Source of the DNA: Dipylidium caninum
Lineage: Eukaryota; Platyhelminthes; Cestoda; Cyclophyllidea; Dipylidiidae
Assembly (NCBI GenBank): GCA_017562135.1
Contig: QEYB01001250.1
Location: 124,001-188,000, forward strand
Direction of reading: 5' to 3'
Length of the DNA: 64,000 nt
Position 1 is the stretch's first letter. Every line of letters starts with the position of its first letter. The position numbers and the translations under genes were made by a program. Below the pieces are notes generated by a model that searched no databases, had not been told where the DNA came from, and saw only the letters and a program-made list of their open reading frames with translations. Positions 42,552-55,214 of the stretch are shown here, one piece after another.

Positions 42552-45500
42552 ATGCCTTATGTACGTACCCGTCGTCGCAACTATAAGTCTCCATACTTTG
42601 AAAAATCTGACTCAGAGGATGCTATTGTCAGCAGTGGCGAGGAATTTATGCCTCCCTCCAGACTCAAGCCTAAATTGCAGCGCAAAACCCGCGTAAGACA
42701 CAAAAAATCGGAATATGAAGATGAAACACGCGATGCAAAGGTATCAACTGTTCGTGACAGTAAAGGAGTATCTAAAACGACAAGAAAGCGTAGAAAAGAC
42801 AGTGCGGAATGTGAACCAACCTCTCTGAGCCCATCAAACTCTCGCATTTTGCGAATGACGAAAACGAATGAAGAGCCTGTAACTTTGGATCAAGATAATG
42901 CGAAAATAACGGAGAGTAGCTCGAGCGATACAAATGGCTGGGACGATGTATCGGACCATCAATCCGACAGAGAAGATAAAGAGGCTGTATCATCTAACCG
43001 GGAAATTGAGTACATGAGTCACCTTCTGCAGAAGTCGGAAATTGAAGACGTTAAGACAGCAACAGAGGATGATATAACGGTGTCCGTAAATGCTTCCTCC
43101 CGTGGAAACACCTCTTCTCGGGACCCCAGGGTTCTAGCTGCCCTTGCCTTGACCCGACAACTGCGTCAACGTGCTTTGGCGCTTCACACATTCTATGTTT
43201 TGGAATTCCTCACTTTTGGACGATTTGCTAATAAGGCTTGTGATGACCCCACAATACGTGCTTTGGCTCTTTCTTTTGTTGATGTTCCGCAGTCGTGGGA
43301 TATTGTTGCTCTACAATCACTTCTTCTCACTTTCGTTTCCCTAGTTGGCAAAAGCCCTGCAATAAAGAATCCAAATATTGCTCAAGCGGTTCAAAACCGT
43401 TTACAGATCGGATGTCCCTCGGAGATTGATTGTGCTATCTTGGTGATTGCCGCTCTACGAGCTTGCGGCCTTGACACTCGTCTTATTTTGGCTTTTAATC
43501 CGCCTTCATTAAAGCCTGTTGGTATGGTCGATAGTAGCATGAAAAAACTTAAACCTCTTGATGCATCAGGCATAAATTCAAAGATTGTTTCATCCTCGGA
43601 AGGTGAGGAGGAAAAGCATACCTCTTTTAAGTATCTCCTTTTCGGTGAAGTTTATTTGCCATCTGACGAAATCTGGTACACTATCGACTTGTCCCTTCCC
43701 GTGGGGAAAGTAACGACTGAAATTTCCCCTTGTTTCACTCACTTTCCTTATGTTGTCGGTTTTCATTCTAATCAATGCAGTTACCTTGGTCGTAGTCCCG
43801 TCGATCTGGCACCGAGATATGACCCTACCTGGTTGTCTGCGTCCCGAAGCCGTCGTATTTCCGAAAGTTTGTGGAAACAATTCCTCTCCACACTGAGATG
43901 CCATTGCGATAGTGATGTAACGGACTTAAGAGCGAAAGATCCTAGCGGAATCCAGGAAACGAGGGATGCAGAAGATATGAATAAAATTTTTGATCACTTG
44001 CGGAGTCTTCCTGTACCTTCGAGAGTTCAGGATTTTAAAGGCCATCCGCTATATGTATTGAAGCGGCATCTCCTAAAATTTGAAGTGATTTATCCACCAG
44101 ATGCGCCTGTAGTCGGATTTCTAAAGGTCGGTACCAAGAAGAGTGGAATTACCGAGCCTATTTATCCACGCGAATGTGTCTATCTTTGCCATACTCGAGA
44201 GACGTGGTTAAAGGAGGCAAAGGTATAGACTTTAGTTTACTTTATGTCGGATGATGTTTACCTATTTTATTTTAAATTTTTTAAATTCGTATTACTTTTA
44301 TGGGGTTTTAACATTTGGGCCACTTTTTGCGTACTAACGTAAATTCATCTTATTGCTAAATGTTTGGTATCAAACATATGTAGGTATGATACTTATGCTC
44401 AGAATACCATCCGATTTTATGTTCTACATGATGACAATACGTTTTGGATCTCCCCAAACCCGTTTACATTATATCTGTTGTCAATGTTTAAACGCATAGG
44501 AAAACAGTACCAGATTCTATTTATATAAGATCATCTACAGTAGTTTAATTGAAGACTGAAGGGGTCTAGTTGTGCATAATCGGTGCAGCGGTCTACTCAG
44601 TCCACACACCTACCAAGGAGTGTTGTAAAATATGAAAGCAATATGGTCGACATTACTATGATCCACTTTTCTTTCCTGTCAGTTAGAGTTGATCATACTT
44701 TGTTTAAAATGTTCTTGTCACTAAAAACAGGGGGAAGTTAAATATTTCCAATATTTTATGTTAATAACCTGCAGTTGAAACTTTTCCTAAAACACTGGAA
44801 GATTATAAATGCGCATTTTCTCGAATTCAAGTGCGAATTTTATAAATGTAATTGCATTTACTATTATTTTTTTTAGCATTTAATAAGACATCGCCATGAG
44901 AGACTCGGCGCTGTGTTGAGATATAATCTAGTTTGGAGTGTTGGCACGTGTGCTTGGTACCTTGACTTTTTAGTTGCAATATGTCTTGAAACTCCTCTGT
45001 GAATGTTATCTATAACTTTGTCTCACTTACGTAGTAAATGTTACTAAACTTTTTTATTGTGGTATGACTAAGTGTCGACTTCTGTAGTCTCATTGTGGAT
45101 TCTAACAGAAATCTTGGTGCCCGTAAGTGTCACTTAATCAATTATGTGGCCATTTGGTACTGAATTGTCTTGCTATTCCTAAGGTTCCTTATCAAGAAAT
45201 TCTTTAAATTTTGATTTAAAACCTTATTAAACTACAGACGATTCGACCGGGGGAGAAAGCAGCTAAAGTGGTAAAGGCGGTAATGTCAATAAAGCGCAAA
45301 CTTCTGCAAGATACGAACGCACCACCTCCCATGGTGGAGCTGTACGGACCTTGGCAAACCGAAGATTACCAACCACCTGTGGCGCAGAACGGTGTTGTGC
45401 CTCGCAACGAACATGGCAATGTGGAACTCTTCAAATATTCCATGCTGCCAATCGGTTGTACGCATCTCCGACTTCCTGGTATGCCGTATTCATAAAACTC

Positions 45501-48159
45501 TAGAAGTACTTGGACAATGCGCTTACTCGTTGCATGAATTTAGATGTTCCTAATTACTCGAGCACATAACCTTTCCTGCCTATATTTACGAGATATTCTA
45601 GGGCGATAAATATTGTGTGAGACAGCTTCTCCCTCTACATGTCATTATCCAATTTAGTTTCGTTTTAAGTTTTCGAAGTGATGATTAGTACCGAATTCGA
45701 AAACCCGAAGAAAATGCTGACCATTTGAGCGATCATTTCGAAGTAATCATTCAGTTCATTGGTTCCATTCTTTTACACGTAGTTCGTTTTTAGCAAGATA
45801 GAATTAATAATAATGAACTTGCATCGTAGTTATGATCCTTATTTCGGTAAAGATGCTACTTTTGAGCGTTTAGGAGTGATATCTGAGAATTTTTCCTCCC
45901 TTAATACGTTTATGACATAGTGGAAACTGGTGATGAAAAGGTTGAGTAGTTGACGATATTTCTGGTCTCCACCATTGAATTTCAATACGAAATTCGAAAT
46001 TACAGTTATTTCCGGAAGACCTTCTCTTGACCGCTATCAATAGGAAGCCTCTTTGAACTTTCTCAAATACCTTTGATCCCTCTCTGAAAGAAATGTTGGG
46101 TTTACTAACGCAGATATTGTTTTGTAGTAAATTTATTGACTAGACGGAACTCTGGTAAAATAGATGGTTGAGAAGTAGCTCTTTCCTATCAGCTTTGTGC
46201 GCCAAACTGCAACGGATTCATATATTCCGTCAAGATAGCTTGCTGTCTCCATAAACACTGCAGTGCTTAGGAACCCGACTATATGTGCCGCTATTCGTTA
46301 TAAGTAACTCTCTAAACTGACCAAGATAATGTCATATATGTTACTATGACACTGATTTTGTTAACGTCTCTAATTCTTGTGGCCCTCGTAGGGATCCAAT
46401 ACATCGCCAAACGCCTGCAGATCGACGCAGTGCCAGCAATGGTCGGATGGTCCTTCCACAGGGCTGGCTGGGCGCATCCTGAGTATGATGGTTTCGTGGT
46501 GTGCAGCGAGGTTGTTCCGGCCCTGGTGGACGCATGGCGGGCGGAGCGAATGTCCGCCGAGGCGGCTGCCGCTGCTGACCGTACTGAACGGGCTCTTTCC
46601 AACTGGAAGCGTCTTACACAACACCTTCTCCTCTGGCAACGTGTTGAAGATAAGTTCCATTTGGCCAAGTCTACTCTACATGGTACGACACAGGTGAGTC
46701 GGCTCTCATTTTTCCACTTTACTTTTAACCGCACATTTCTGCCGTATGCATTCTTGTCAGCTTGCATCATTACCTCGGTCATAAAGTTAGATCATACCGT
46801 GATTTTCATAGGTCGCCGTTATTTATTGAGTTTGTATTATCCTTCTATGAAATTTGATTTTTGATTTGCTTGCTTTGGTGACGATTTTAATGGTTATATG
46901 GGAAGGAAAGAAATGTTTGTTTACCGCATATTAATAAACAAAATAACTAGACCTTATTGGCTTTACGATAAATAATTGTTTGTCTGACTCCGAAGTAGTC
47001 TATAATTATATCTGTCTCTGTCATTACATTTTAACTTCTATCTCTGCATTCATCTGTTTCTGAAAATTTGTTAAAATATTGTTTTCTTTGGTTTGACGAG
47101 GTCATCAGTGGCCTGTTTTGATTCCGCACCCAGATTTTACTTGTTACGACGTGTCCAAGAGGCTGACACAAATAGAATGTTTCTCGTTCTACAAACTGCG
47201 ATAAAAGTTTTATGGACAGCGTTATTGTAGGGGCCTGGAAGGCTACTGCCGCCGACTGAATGTTTTATCTTTTCATACTTCGTCCTTTTAGGCCTTAAAC
47301 TCAGTTTTTAGAATAAAGGCTTTTGTATTTAGTGGCTTCTTTTAAACCATCTTTTCTTCCGCATCCTATCACGATTGCTTTGTTTATTTGTAACGACAGT
47401 AGTAGTTGTTCTGACCTGACTATCAAATAAATAATGCCTACTTAAAAACATATTCCTAGTATTTACTGCAAGCTAATTGGGATTTAACTAATTTATTTGA
47501 GCTCCCAATAGCATAACAGTTCCTTTGATGTGCCATTTTGTTGGCGGACCAAAAGGTTTTCGTTGAGTTTAGTCACTTTTTTATCATTTTTTTCGAACGA
47601 TAACTTCTGTAGCTTTCGATTTGTACTTATCAATCTCTCCCCTTCTTCCCCATAATTCTGAAAACATCCTTATGTTGACTATTTCATATTTTTCCTCAAA
47701 CGCCTTTTACCGACTTATTTGTTGAAACCATCTAACAAATTCGATATCATCCTCGCAATTTTCAACTGGAAAGTGGTGATGTTGAGTTGAGGTGTAGTCA
47801 TGACTTCGTAATTTTACGTAATCTTCACCATCTTGTGCGACCTCTTGACATAATTCCCCAGATGTTACCTCTGTTATAATCTTCGTCTTTAGCCCTCGGT
47901 GTCTGAATCGAAGACCGCATCATCCTCCAAAACATCTAATTCGGGTACACCCTGGCAGCCTCTGGCCACTGCTACAACGGTGTTTCCGCGCCTTCTTGAG
48001 GCTACAGATTTAGTCAAAATCAAACCGAAACGCAAAAATATGTTAAAACCTAAAACACCAACTGCAAAACCTCGATCTAAACGCCGAAAACGACGTCAAT
48101 CATTTACGTCTGAGGAAGAAGACGAGGAAAATGACCGTCTCCCATCTGACAGCGAATGA
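42552..48159 (+). CDS. XPC: XPC / Rad4 DNA-damage recognition protein
   Basis: Nuclear protein that finds helix-distorting lesions and starts global-genome nucleotide excision repair with RAD23 and centrin. Four exons, all in phase: 42552-44222, 45238-45478, 46392-46693, 47893-48159; 826 residues. The N-terminal 200 residues are basic/acidic and disordered. The transglutaminase-like domain runs from about residue 200 to 425. BHD1 is HPLYVLKRHLLKFEVIYPPD with ECVYLCHTRETWLK; BHD2-BHD3 includes GPWQTEDYQPPV, VPRNEHGNVELF, MLPIGCTHL, IAKRLQID and PEYDGFVVCSEV. The C-terminus is lysine/arginine-rich then acidic. The disordered insert inside the transglutaminase fold is only about 40 residues, much shorter than in human XPC, which explains most of the smaller size. 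The ATG lies 10 bases after a consensus acceptor (TTTTATTCCAG), so either a 5'UTR intron or a spliced-leader site precedes it. Confidence 0.96.
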
Positions 48160-48907
48160 ATTTCATCTTTTCCACATTACCGTCTGCATTTAACTCTCAT
48201 ACTTATAACAGATTTTCTCATATCAACTCCTACATTTTAAAAATATATTATTTTTATTGAACCTTTTTGGCTTCTATGGTAACCTTTATCCGCACGCAGT
48301 AAATCGGCCCCATCCTCCTTTTTCTTTGGACTGAGGTATTTTTGTTGTACATAGATCTTTACTTGTCTTTTCACTTAAGATTTTCTTAATTTACGTAGCC
48401 ACTTCATAGTTACTGATTTATTATTTGGATAAGCGTTTCGGAAGTTGTGCTTTACTCTTGGCATAAAACAGGAATTTTTTAATGAATCTGCGCCTTGATG
48501 ATACTTTGTAGTTTTTCTTTTAATTTTCTGAAGAGGAACTTCATTTATTACCCAAGGCTATTTTTTACTTAGTCTATAAATTAGTGACTCTTTTTCGATC
48601 ATTAAATTTCTTGGTTCGCACTTCAACTCAGCAGGGAAAGTCCCATTTTTGAGATCGGCATTCAAAATTTTAACATTCTTCAACATTATTATACTCTCTG
48701 CATTTGTAAATGGACATATATTTTGATATTTTTACTACTTTATCTCCCCTGTGAGATCTTCAGACAATCCGTTAGTATCTCCGCTCTTAATTGCTTCAAT
48801 TGGCCATTCTGTTTAGCGATGAACCTTTTGAAGTCTTAGGACTCAACATGATTCAACTGTTTGCTGACATACTCGTCCTGTACTTGTTTTTTATTCAGCT
48901 TTCTCCG
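48160..48907. other. interval between XPC and DCTN6
   Basis: About 750 bases, T-rich. An AAAATATATTATTTTT tract near 48238 is in the position expected for XPC 3' end formation. No coding sequence was seen. Confidence 0.6.
48880..48907 (+). promoter_or_regulatory. 3' splice (possible SL trans-splice) acceptor of DCTN6
   Basis: A T-rich run ends in CAG at 48898, nine bases before the DCTN6 ATG. No in-frame coding exon is evident in the 750 bases back to the XPC stop. Confidence 0.5.
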
Positions 48908-51316
48908 ATGTCACGGAAAGATTTGGTCATAGCCCAGGGAGCAGTGGTGGCCAGTGAATGCGACCTTCGAGGCGATATCACTGTGGGCACACGTACCGTC
49001 ATTCATCCCAAGGCGAGAATCATCGCTGAAGCTGGACCTATACGGATCGGCGAATCGAATTTAATTGAGGAACAGGTTGAGATCATCAACGACACACCCA
49101 ACACCATTCTCATTATTGGTGACTTTAACGTCTTTGAGGTAGGTGTACTCACCTTGTTTCTTTAACTGTATGCTATGCTTTTTCCCTTATATTGAAAACG
49201 TATTTCCCGTCTTTTGTCAATGTCGTTATAATCACCAATTTCAATATTATCTTCCCATGATCGTATGTTCTTGATTCGAGTTTTTTGAGGTCGTCTCTCA
49301 GGCCAAATTGGTAATGTTTTGTAATTTCAGATTTGATTTTCTCTTCCCCTGGAAGAAACTGTGATAAATTTCTATAACGACAATCAGTGTCGTTCTTGAA
49401 ACTAGCTTTCTTTCCGATCGTTCTAGTCATTTACGACTCTAATCGCCTTATTATCTTTCTTCCTTTCTAATGTGTTTTTTAGGATTTTCTGTTTAAAAGA
49501 GTTTTTAAGGCTATTTTGTTCCGCGATTTGGTTTTCCTTTTTTAATTTAACTGTTAATCCCCTGCTGTTCCTCTGCAGTAGTGGGTAATTTTTTCGAGCG
49601 ATTAATTGCCACAAATGATTTGTGAAGAACCAGACGAGAGAATTATGCAAAATAGAGCCAATTTTACCAATGAAGTGACAAAAAGACGCCTTTAAGTGTT
49701 TTGTCTCGCTTATAGAATCTATGTAATCACATAGTTCTTCACCTCCTCTGTATGAAATCCGGTCTTCACTCTAATGCTAAGTGCCTTTTATTCTGCCATA
49801 GATACGGTTTAATCTTGATGAATAGTTTCAACATTTATTAAACAATGTTTTTTTTCGCTTTTTGACTTATTGAGCCATCAACGAAGTTGGCTTGTGAAAC
49901 AAGATCTACAAAGGCATTTGGATTCGGTGTCAACCCTTAATAAGTGCTTGGTCCTGGTTGGGGTTGTTACTTTTTCCTCGAAGTTTTCGTGACAATGTTA
50001 GCCCTCAGAAAATGTAATAATGAAGGTAAACTACTCCTGATTGCCTACTTATTTCCCAAACCTTTGTTAGGTTCACTAAGGAGATATTTCATTCATCCAT
50101 TTCTAAACACGAAGATAGCATGCTGAAGATTAACAATTTATACTTCTTTGCCTGCGCTAGGTGGGGGCGCGCGTTTACAGTCGTGGGTTGGTAACTCCAA
50201 TGTCTTTGAGTCGAAATGCTTCGTCGGCTCGCAGGTTCGCATCTCCAATGGTTGCGTCATCGGTGCCATGTGCTCCATCACCGCCTCAGAAAAGCTACCT
50301 GAAAATACCGTCATTTATGGTGAAAAAGTGGGTAGTTCCCCTTCTTTTATTCCTCGCTGCTGAAGCGTTTCGTAGGAAATTATATTAGTGGGGAATTATT
50401 TACTGAATTAAATATAGTCGGTAAAACATAATGTCTTACTTTCATTTTGCGGTCCAATCTTTTATTGGACAACGCGCATTCTTTTCCCATTTATTTCGAT
50501 ACTGAACAATCTCTAAATCGGACTGATTCTAAAAATACATTATAATTGGACGGTACTTTCAGTCTCGTTACTTTTTCAGTAAAGTCGTTATTAGGTGAAG
50601 GAGCAAATTGACGAAATAGCATTCATTTATGCCATAAGGGATTTCCACTGCATGTATTAACTTTAAATTCGTAACTACACCTCAGGCAGAGTTTAACTTA
50701 TACCTCAATTATATTTAGAGAGGCAAGCACATCACTTCCGCTAGATTTATGAAATACTTATTTTTCTTTTCTGAATTACCTGTTCGTAGTACAGATTCGG
50801 AACCCCTTTTTAATGTCGACCGTATTCCTGGGTAGACGATATTGGTACAGAAATGCTTTGAAGTTTCATAAGTGGGGAAAGAAATGGTGGAGGAGTTATT
50901 TCATCTTTCCCTTATTCGAACTTTAGGACTGACTATTTATCAGGCATAGGGCTTACTTTTGCGCTTCATAAGATGTACACTTCTTGTCCTGAAGCTCACT
51001 GCAACATTCTTACGGTCTTATTATTATCCCAATGTCTGAAAGTCATGAATCTCTTAACCACTGTTTGACTTTCACCCGCGAGGTGAAACACTTAAAACTT
51101 TACCTGCCCTTCAAGCTCCATTTTAACATAATCTTGTGTGTGCAATAAATTAACCAACTTTTATTGTAGTGCCAAAGGCGCGTATCTTCGGAAAGACCGA
51201 TGCTACAGACTTTGCAGTTGGATTTCTTGAGTAAAATCCTACCAAATTACCATCACGTCCTAATGATCAGTAAACCTGCCGTCACCTCAATCAAGAGCAC
51301 TTCGAGCAAACGCTGA
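48908..51316 (+). CDS. DCTN6: dynactin subunit 6 (p27)
   Basis: Left-handed beta-helix protein of the dynactin pointed-end complex, which links cargo to cytoplasmic dynein. Three exons: 48908-49138, 50161-50327, 51170-51316 (TGA), about 181 residues, near the usual 190. Hexapeptide-repeat coils are clear: [58 protein letters not shown]. The family C-terminal helix [18 protein letters not shown] is intact. Exon 2 must start and end in phase 0 but is 167 bases, one short: the first codons (VGA) and the rest ([12 protein letters not shown]) lie in different frames, and the change falls at or just after the G-run at 50163-50167. One missing G would explain it. An acceptor-like TTTTTTATTCAG ends nine bases before the ATG. 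Confidence 0.93.
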
Positions 51317-52148
51317 TTTCTCCTAATCCGCCATTCACTCTAACTTTTACGTTCATATTAGCTGTGTTTATCATTTTTCTTAAATATATTTCGTCTTTTG
51401 GGCATTGTGCCTTTTGCCTGTCAGACGAGACATCCAACGTTTATAATTTGGGGTGATTGATGCTTATTATCTGCTTCCGAGACTTCATATTTCAAATAGC
51501 GTCATTTATTATCAGCTCCTTGAGGATTCTCCACCATGCGGGACCCGTTGACACGCAAAGGCGGTACATCCCTTATGACTTCTTAACTTTCCTTGGCTCT
51601 TATTAGATTCTACCAGCCTATTCTGGCGTAATTTTACGCTGAAATAGCATCTACTTTCTGTAGTTGTGGTCCAATTTTTTGTTGGCTATTTGGTATTACC
51701 ATATTTGTTGAATTTTTCGTGTTTTTGAACCCCATCTTCCTCCTCGGTGGAGATGTTGATAAACTTCCCTCTCTTCCACATATTTCAAATAATAATTTTT
51801 TGATATTTCTCGGTTCATATCTTATGTCCGCAATTTGACTTTTCTTACTTGGACGAATTTATTTCCTTACATTTGCTGCCTCTGCCTTCTCCATAGTCTG
51901 CTATATTTTGGAAAATTGTTGGTTAATTTTTTTTTAACAGGATTTGAGACAGTAAATGCTACAATAAGAACAACAAAGATTGTGCCAGATAGACTCCTCC
52001 TTAGCCTTATGCATAATTTTTACCAAAAACTAAAAAATAACATCCACCAGACGTTTGATTTAGCCGCAATGTTATGATCTCTTTACTTCCTGCATTACAC
52101 TATTTGTATCGTTGAGTCCCCTAAATTCCTCTTGCCTTCGCAGATTCC
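51317..52148. other. interval between DCTN6 and MED18
   Basis: About 830 bases without a convincing exon. The 80-codon frame at 51835-52077 ends before the MED18 acceptor and has no recognisable content. Confidence 0.6.
52125..52148 (+). promoter_or_regulatory. 3' splice (possible SL trans-splice) acceptor of MED18
   Basis: CCTCTTGCCTTCGCAG ends at 52143, leaving a five-base leader before the MED18 ATG. A leader this short is typical of trans-spliced mRNAs but could also follow a 5'UTR intron. Confidence 0.5.
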
Positions 52149-54369
52149 ATGGATGGACAGCAGTATCAGCTGCCGGGATCGACTGTCCTTCGAAAGCCCC
52201 CGGTCATGTCAACACCACAACAACAACAGCAACAAGTAATAATGCAACAGCAAAAACAACCACAGAGTATTTCCATGACTCAGGAAGCCTTTGTCTTCGA
52301 ATCAATGGAAGGACAAGTCGTTCCTTCCGCACTGTTGGATCAGCAGATGCGCGCTGCCGAGCCTTTTACCGGCTCAAATTCTCAGGCTCGCGGCGCCACG
52401 ATGCAAGAAATCTTTATTCAGGTTGGTAGTGGTAACTGCCTTCTGATCAAACGTTTTTTCTTAACCCTTCCTAAGTGCCTTTTGTGATTCATTTCGATTT
52501 TTACCTACCAAGTGTAGGCCATCATGGAGACTCGTAGTGATCATTTGGAACGAATTTTGAATTAAAGTAGCAAATATTCTGGGCTTGTATGTACACAATA
52601 ACACTGATTATTATCTTTTTGAGACTAGTGTCGGATAACATTGACTGCAATCCCCGTTTTCAAAATAATTAGTGAGGTCTTAAAGCTTGTCGTTATGATA
52701 TTTCCATTGCGACACAAATGAAGTCATCCATTAGAAGATGTTGTGCATAAGTGACACGTATTTTCAAATTTTTCTGTGTATACTTTAATGTTCTACAGTT
52801 ATGCTCAAGTTCACGAGTGTTTACAAAAGTGGATTTGATACTAAAAATTATCTTTTTGCCACGAAAATACACGCCGATTTTGACGGAATTCATAAGTGGT
52901 CATCCTTTTCCCCCGGTCTTGATGCTTCTCTGAACTGCACAATTCCTATGAAAATGATAAACGGCCTTTTGTTCACCTTGAAGCTTGCGTTTAATTTTCA
53001 TCTAAGGCAAGGATTTTTGTCCGCTAGTAGACGCAATTAATGCTTAATAATTCTTGCATTTCATAACGTATGGGGACTAGCAATTAAAGGATTAAAGAAG
53101 TTTTTCGTAGCAATTTTTCACTCGAACACTTCTGACCATAACACGACGGAACACCTTCCATTATTCATGTGCGTGAAATTTCTCCCTCGTTAACTCCAAT
53201 TGATTGAAGGCAGCGTCCTGTCCGTCCCTCTTTCAGGGCGTGGTTTCTGTTAGTCAAGTTGATCTTTTGACAGCGCGTCTGCGTGGGCTTTGTCGCGAGC
53301 ATGCGCTGTTTGTCGACCACGAAGAAGCCTTCTCAGTTGCCGTTGTTAATGCCCAGTCCACGAATCCAGTGGCAAGTGCCTCGGGTACCACGCCATTCGT
53401 CCATTTGCGTGCCCGGCGAAGTCTCCTTCCCAACGCTCGTGAACTCGGCATCTGGCCCGTGCTGCGCTACCTTGGAGCTGTGGAGTCCAATGATCGAGTA
53501 GGAAGCCTAAATATCTATTAGTCCAGCAATTTCTGGATGATGACTTGTAGCGAATAGATGGAAGGATACGTAGTCGCAATTACCTAATGCTCGCAGTTCA
53601 TTTTTACGGAATACGACTCCGAAATCGGGTTTGGACTATCCCTAATAAACGCTTAAATTCCGGACAATATCCGCGCAAGTTTCCTTTTAACCCAAATCGC
53701 TAGAAATTCCCTTATTCCTTTCCTTTTTTTAGATCTGCCGACGAAGTTACCTAGAAGCCTGTGTGAACGGACCTTTGGTAAACTTTCTCAAGTGTCTCGG
53801 CTTTAAGAAAGACTTTGAATTCATCGCGAAAGGAGAGGTGTTTGTGCGTGGCCGTGCGAAAGTTCTCGTTTACGCGGTTTTAGAAGTTACCTATTCCGCT
53901 GGTGGGGAGATACAAATGTCCGTAAGTTGATCTGAGGTTACCTTAGAGCTTACTGTTGTCATCCTGTGTGGGATGTCGGAATCAATGCTTATGATAAAAA
54001 CATCTTGGCCTTTTGGGACTTTTATCGGCAGTTTTTTTGAGTTTAGATGATTTACTGTCTTTTTAAGTAAATTGCCGATTTCTGAAATGGACACGACTTG
54101 CCCTCTTCAAAGCTTGATAGTATTTTTACATTCACATGTAAAATTGTCGGCTTTGTTTGTTGATTTGGATAACGCAAACATTTAAAAAATTTTTAAAGCT
54201 TCCTTCAAAGGGTAGCAACGTGGCTCCCAACAGTCTGATGGTGGAGGTCAGTGCTGTTGGGAGTACAGCAGATGACACACTACAGCGTGAAGTTGTAGAG
54301 ATGATGGAACTCCTTCATCCTCTTGTCATTCCCGGTCGCGTCGACCATGCACGTCTAACTTGCCGCTAA
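52149..54369 (+). CDS. MED18: Mediator complex subunit 18
   Basis: Head-module subunit of Mediator that pairs with MED20 and contacts RNA polymerase II. Four exons, all phase 0: 52149-52421, 53237-53497, 53733-53921, 54199-54369 (TAA); 297 residues. The conserved core starts near residue 88: IQGVVSVSQVDLLTARLRGLC, then HLRARRSLL, LRYLGA, CLGFKKDFEFIAKGEVF, RGRAKVLVYAV, and a C-terminal MMELLHPLVIPGRVD. The order matches the two-lobed MED18 beta-barrel. Compared with the roughly 208-residue human protein it has an extra N-terminal segment of about 85 residues, glutamine-rich (CAA/CAG runs at 52214-52264). A consensus acceptor (CTTGCCTTCGCAG) ends five bases before the ATG, so the mRNA leader is either spliced from far upstream or added in trans. 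Last gene of the same-strand block; convergent with ASCC1. Confidence 0.93.
52214..52264 (+). repeat. CAA/CAG tract encoding polyglutamine in MED18
   Basis: In-frame mixed CAA and CAG codons give a run of six Gln, a short break, then a second Gln-rich stretch, all in MED18 exon 1. Mixed codons suggest the tract is not a freshly expanded pure triplet repeat. Confidence 0.85.
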
Positions 54370-55214
54370 CATTATGACCCACTTCGTGTTGCCTCTGTAG
54401 CCGATCTTTCACAAATGTCTTAAACCCTCTACGTACAAGCATACAACAGGGGTTCTCCACCTGTCTCGTCTTGTTTGAAATATAGCATGTACATGAGTTT
54501 TTTACGATACTGGTTTGGTTGTCCACAGTTATTGGTGTGGTTCCTCAATGGGAGAAAACGCTCCCAAAATACCAAACACCATTGTTGTTCATTTCCTCAT
54601 GTTATCAAATTAGAATTTGGCAAGGGGTACACATAAATTTTGACAGTTTTAGCGTGGACGAAAATCTAGATGCACAATATAGCTTGGAAACATGGTATTC
54701 AGTGATGAGGCATAGTGGAAGTGAGTGCCACCTTGTTCAAAGCCGAGCCTTACTTGTTCGCGATTTTCAATGATTTTCGGTTACTCTTCATGAAATCCAA
54801 TTGGATGTCGAAGCAATATATGGATAAAACTATTTATCAGCAACCCAGTAGAGTTAAACCAGCTATTGCGTTGAGCCATGATCTGTTAAAGAAGACTGAA
54901 CGCTCTCTGAAACCACGAATTTACCAGCTTTTGGTTAGCAAGTCACTTCGAAGTAACGATGGTCAGATAAAAGAACACTAGCTTGTAGCGTTGTTGACCT
55001 ACTTTTCTTGACCATGGTCCTGTTTTACTTAACATTTCTACCGAGATAGATAGTGAATAGCATATAACCTCAAGAGCCATTGGCGTTGCTCGAAAAATCC
55101 CATATCGAATCAGTGGTGGCACGACAAGTTATTATATTTCCTATTTCCACGATAACTGCCAGAGAATATCACTGTTATAGAAAAGATCGTACAAATAAAG
55201 CCAGTCATAAGAAA
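54370..55214. other. convergent 3' region of MED18 and ASCC1
   Basis: About 845 bases between two stop codons facing each other. Short frames (54519-54773, 54715-54981) have no recognisable content and are probably 3'UTR. Confidence 0.6.

Noticed and set aside
46312..46782. 156-codon minus-strand frame over XPC exon 3
   Set aside because: Antisense shadow of a GC-rich conserved coding exon.
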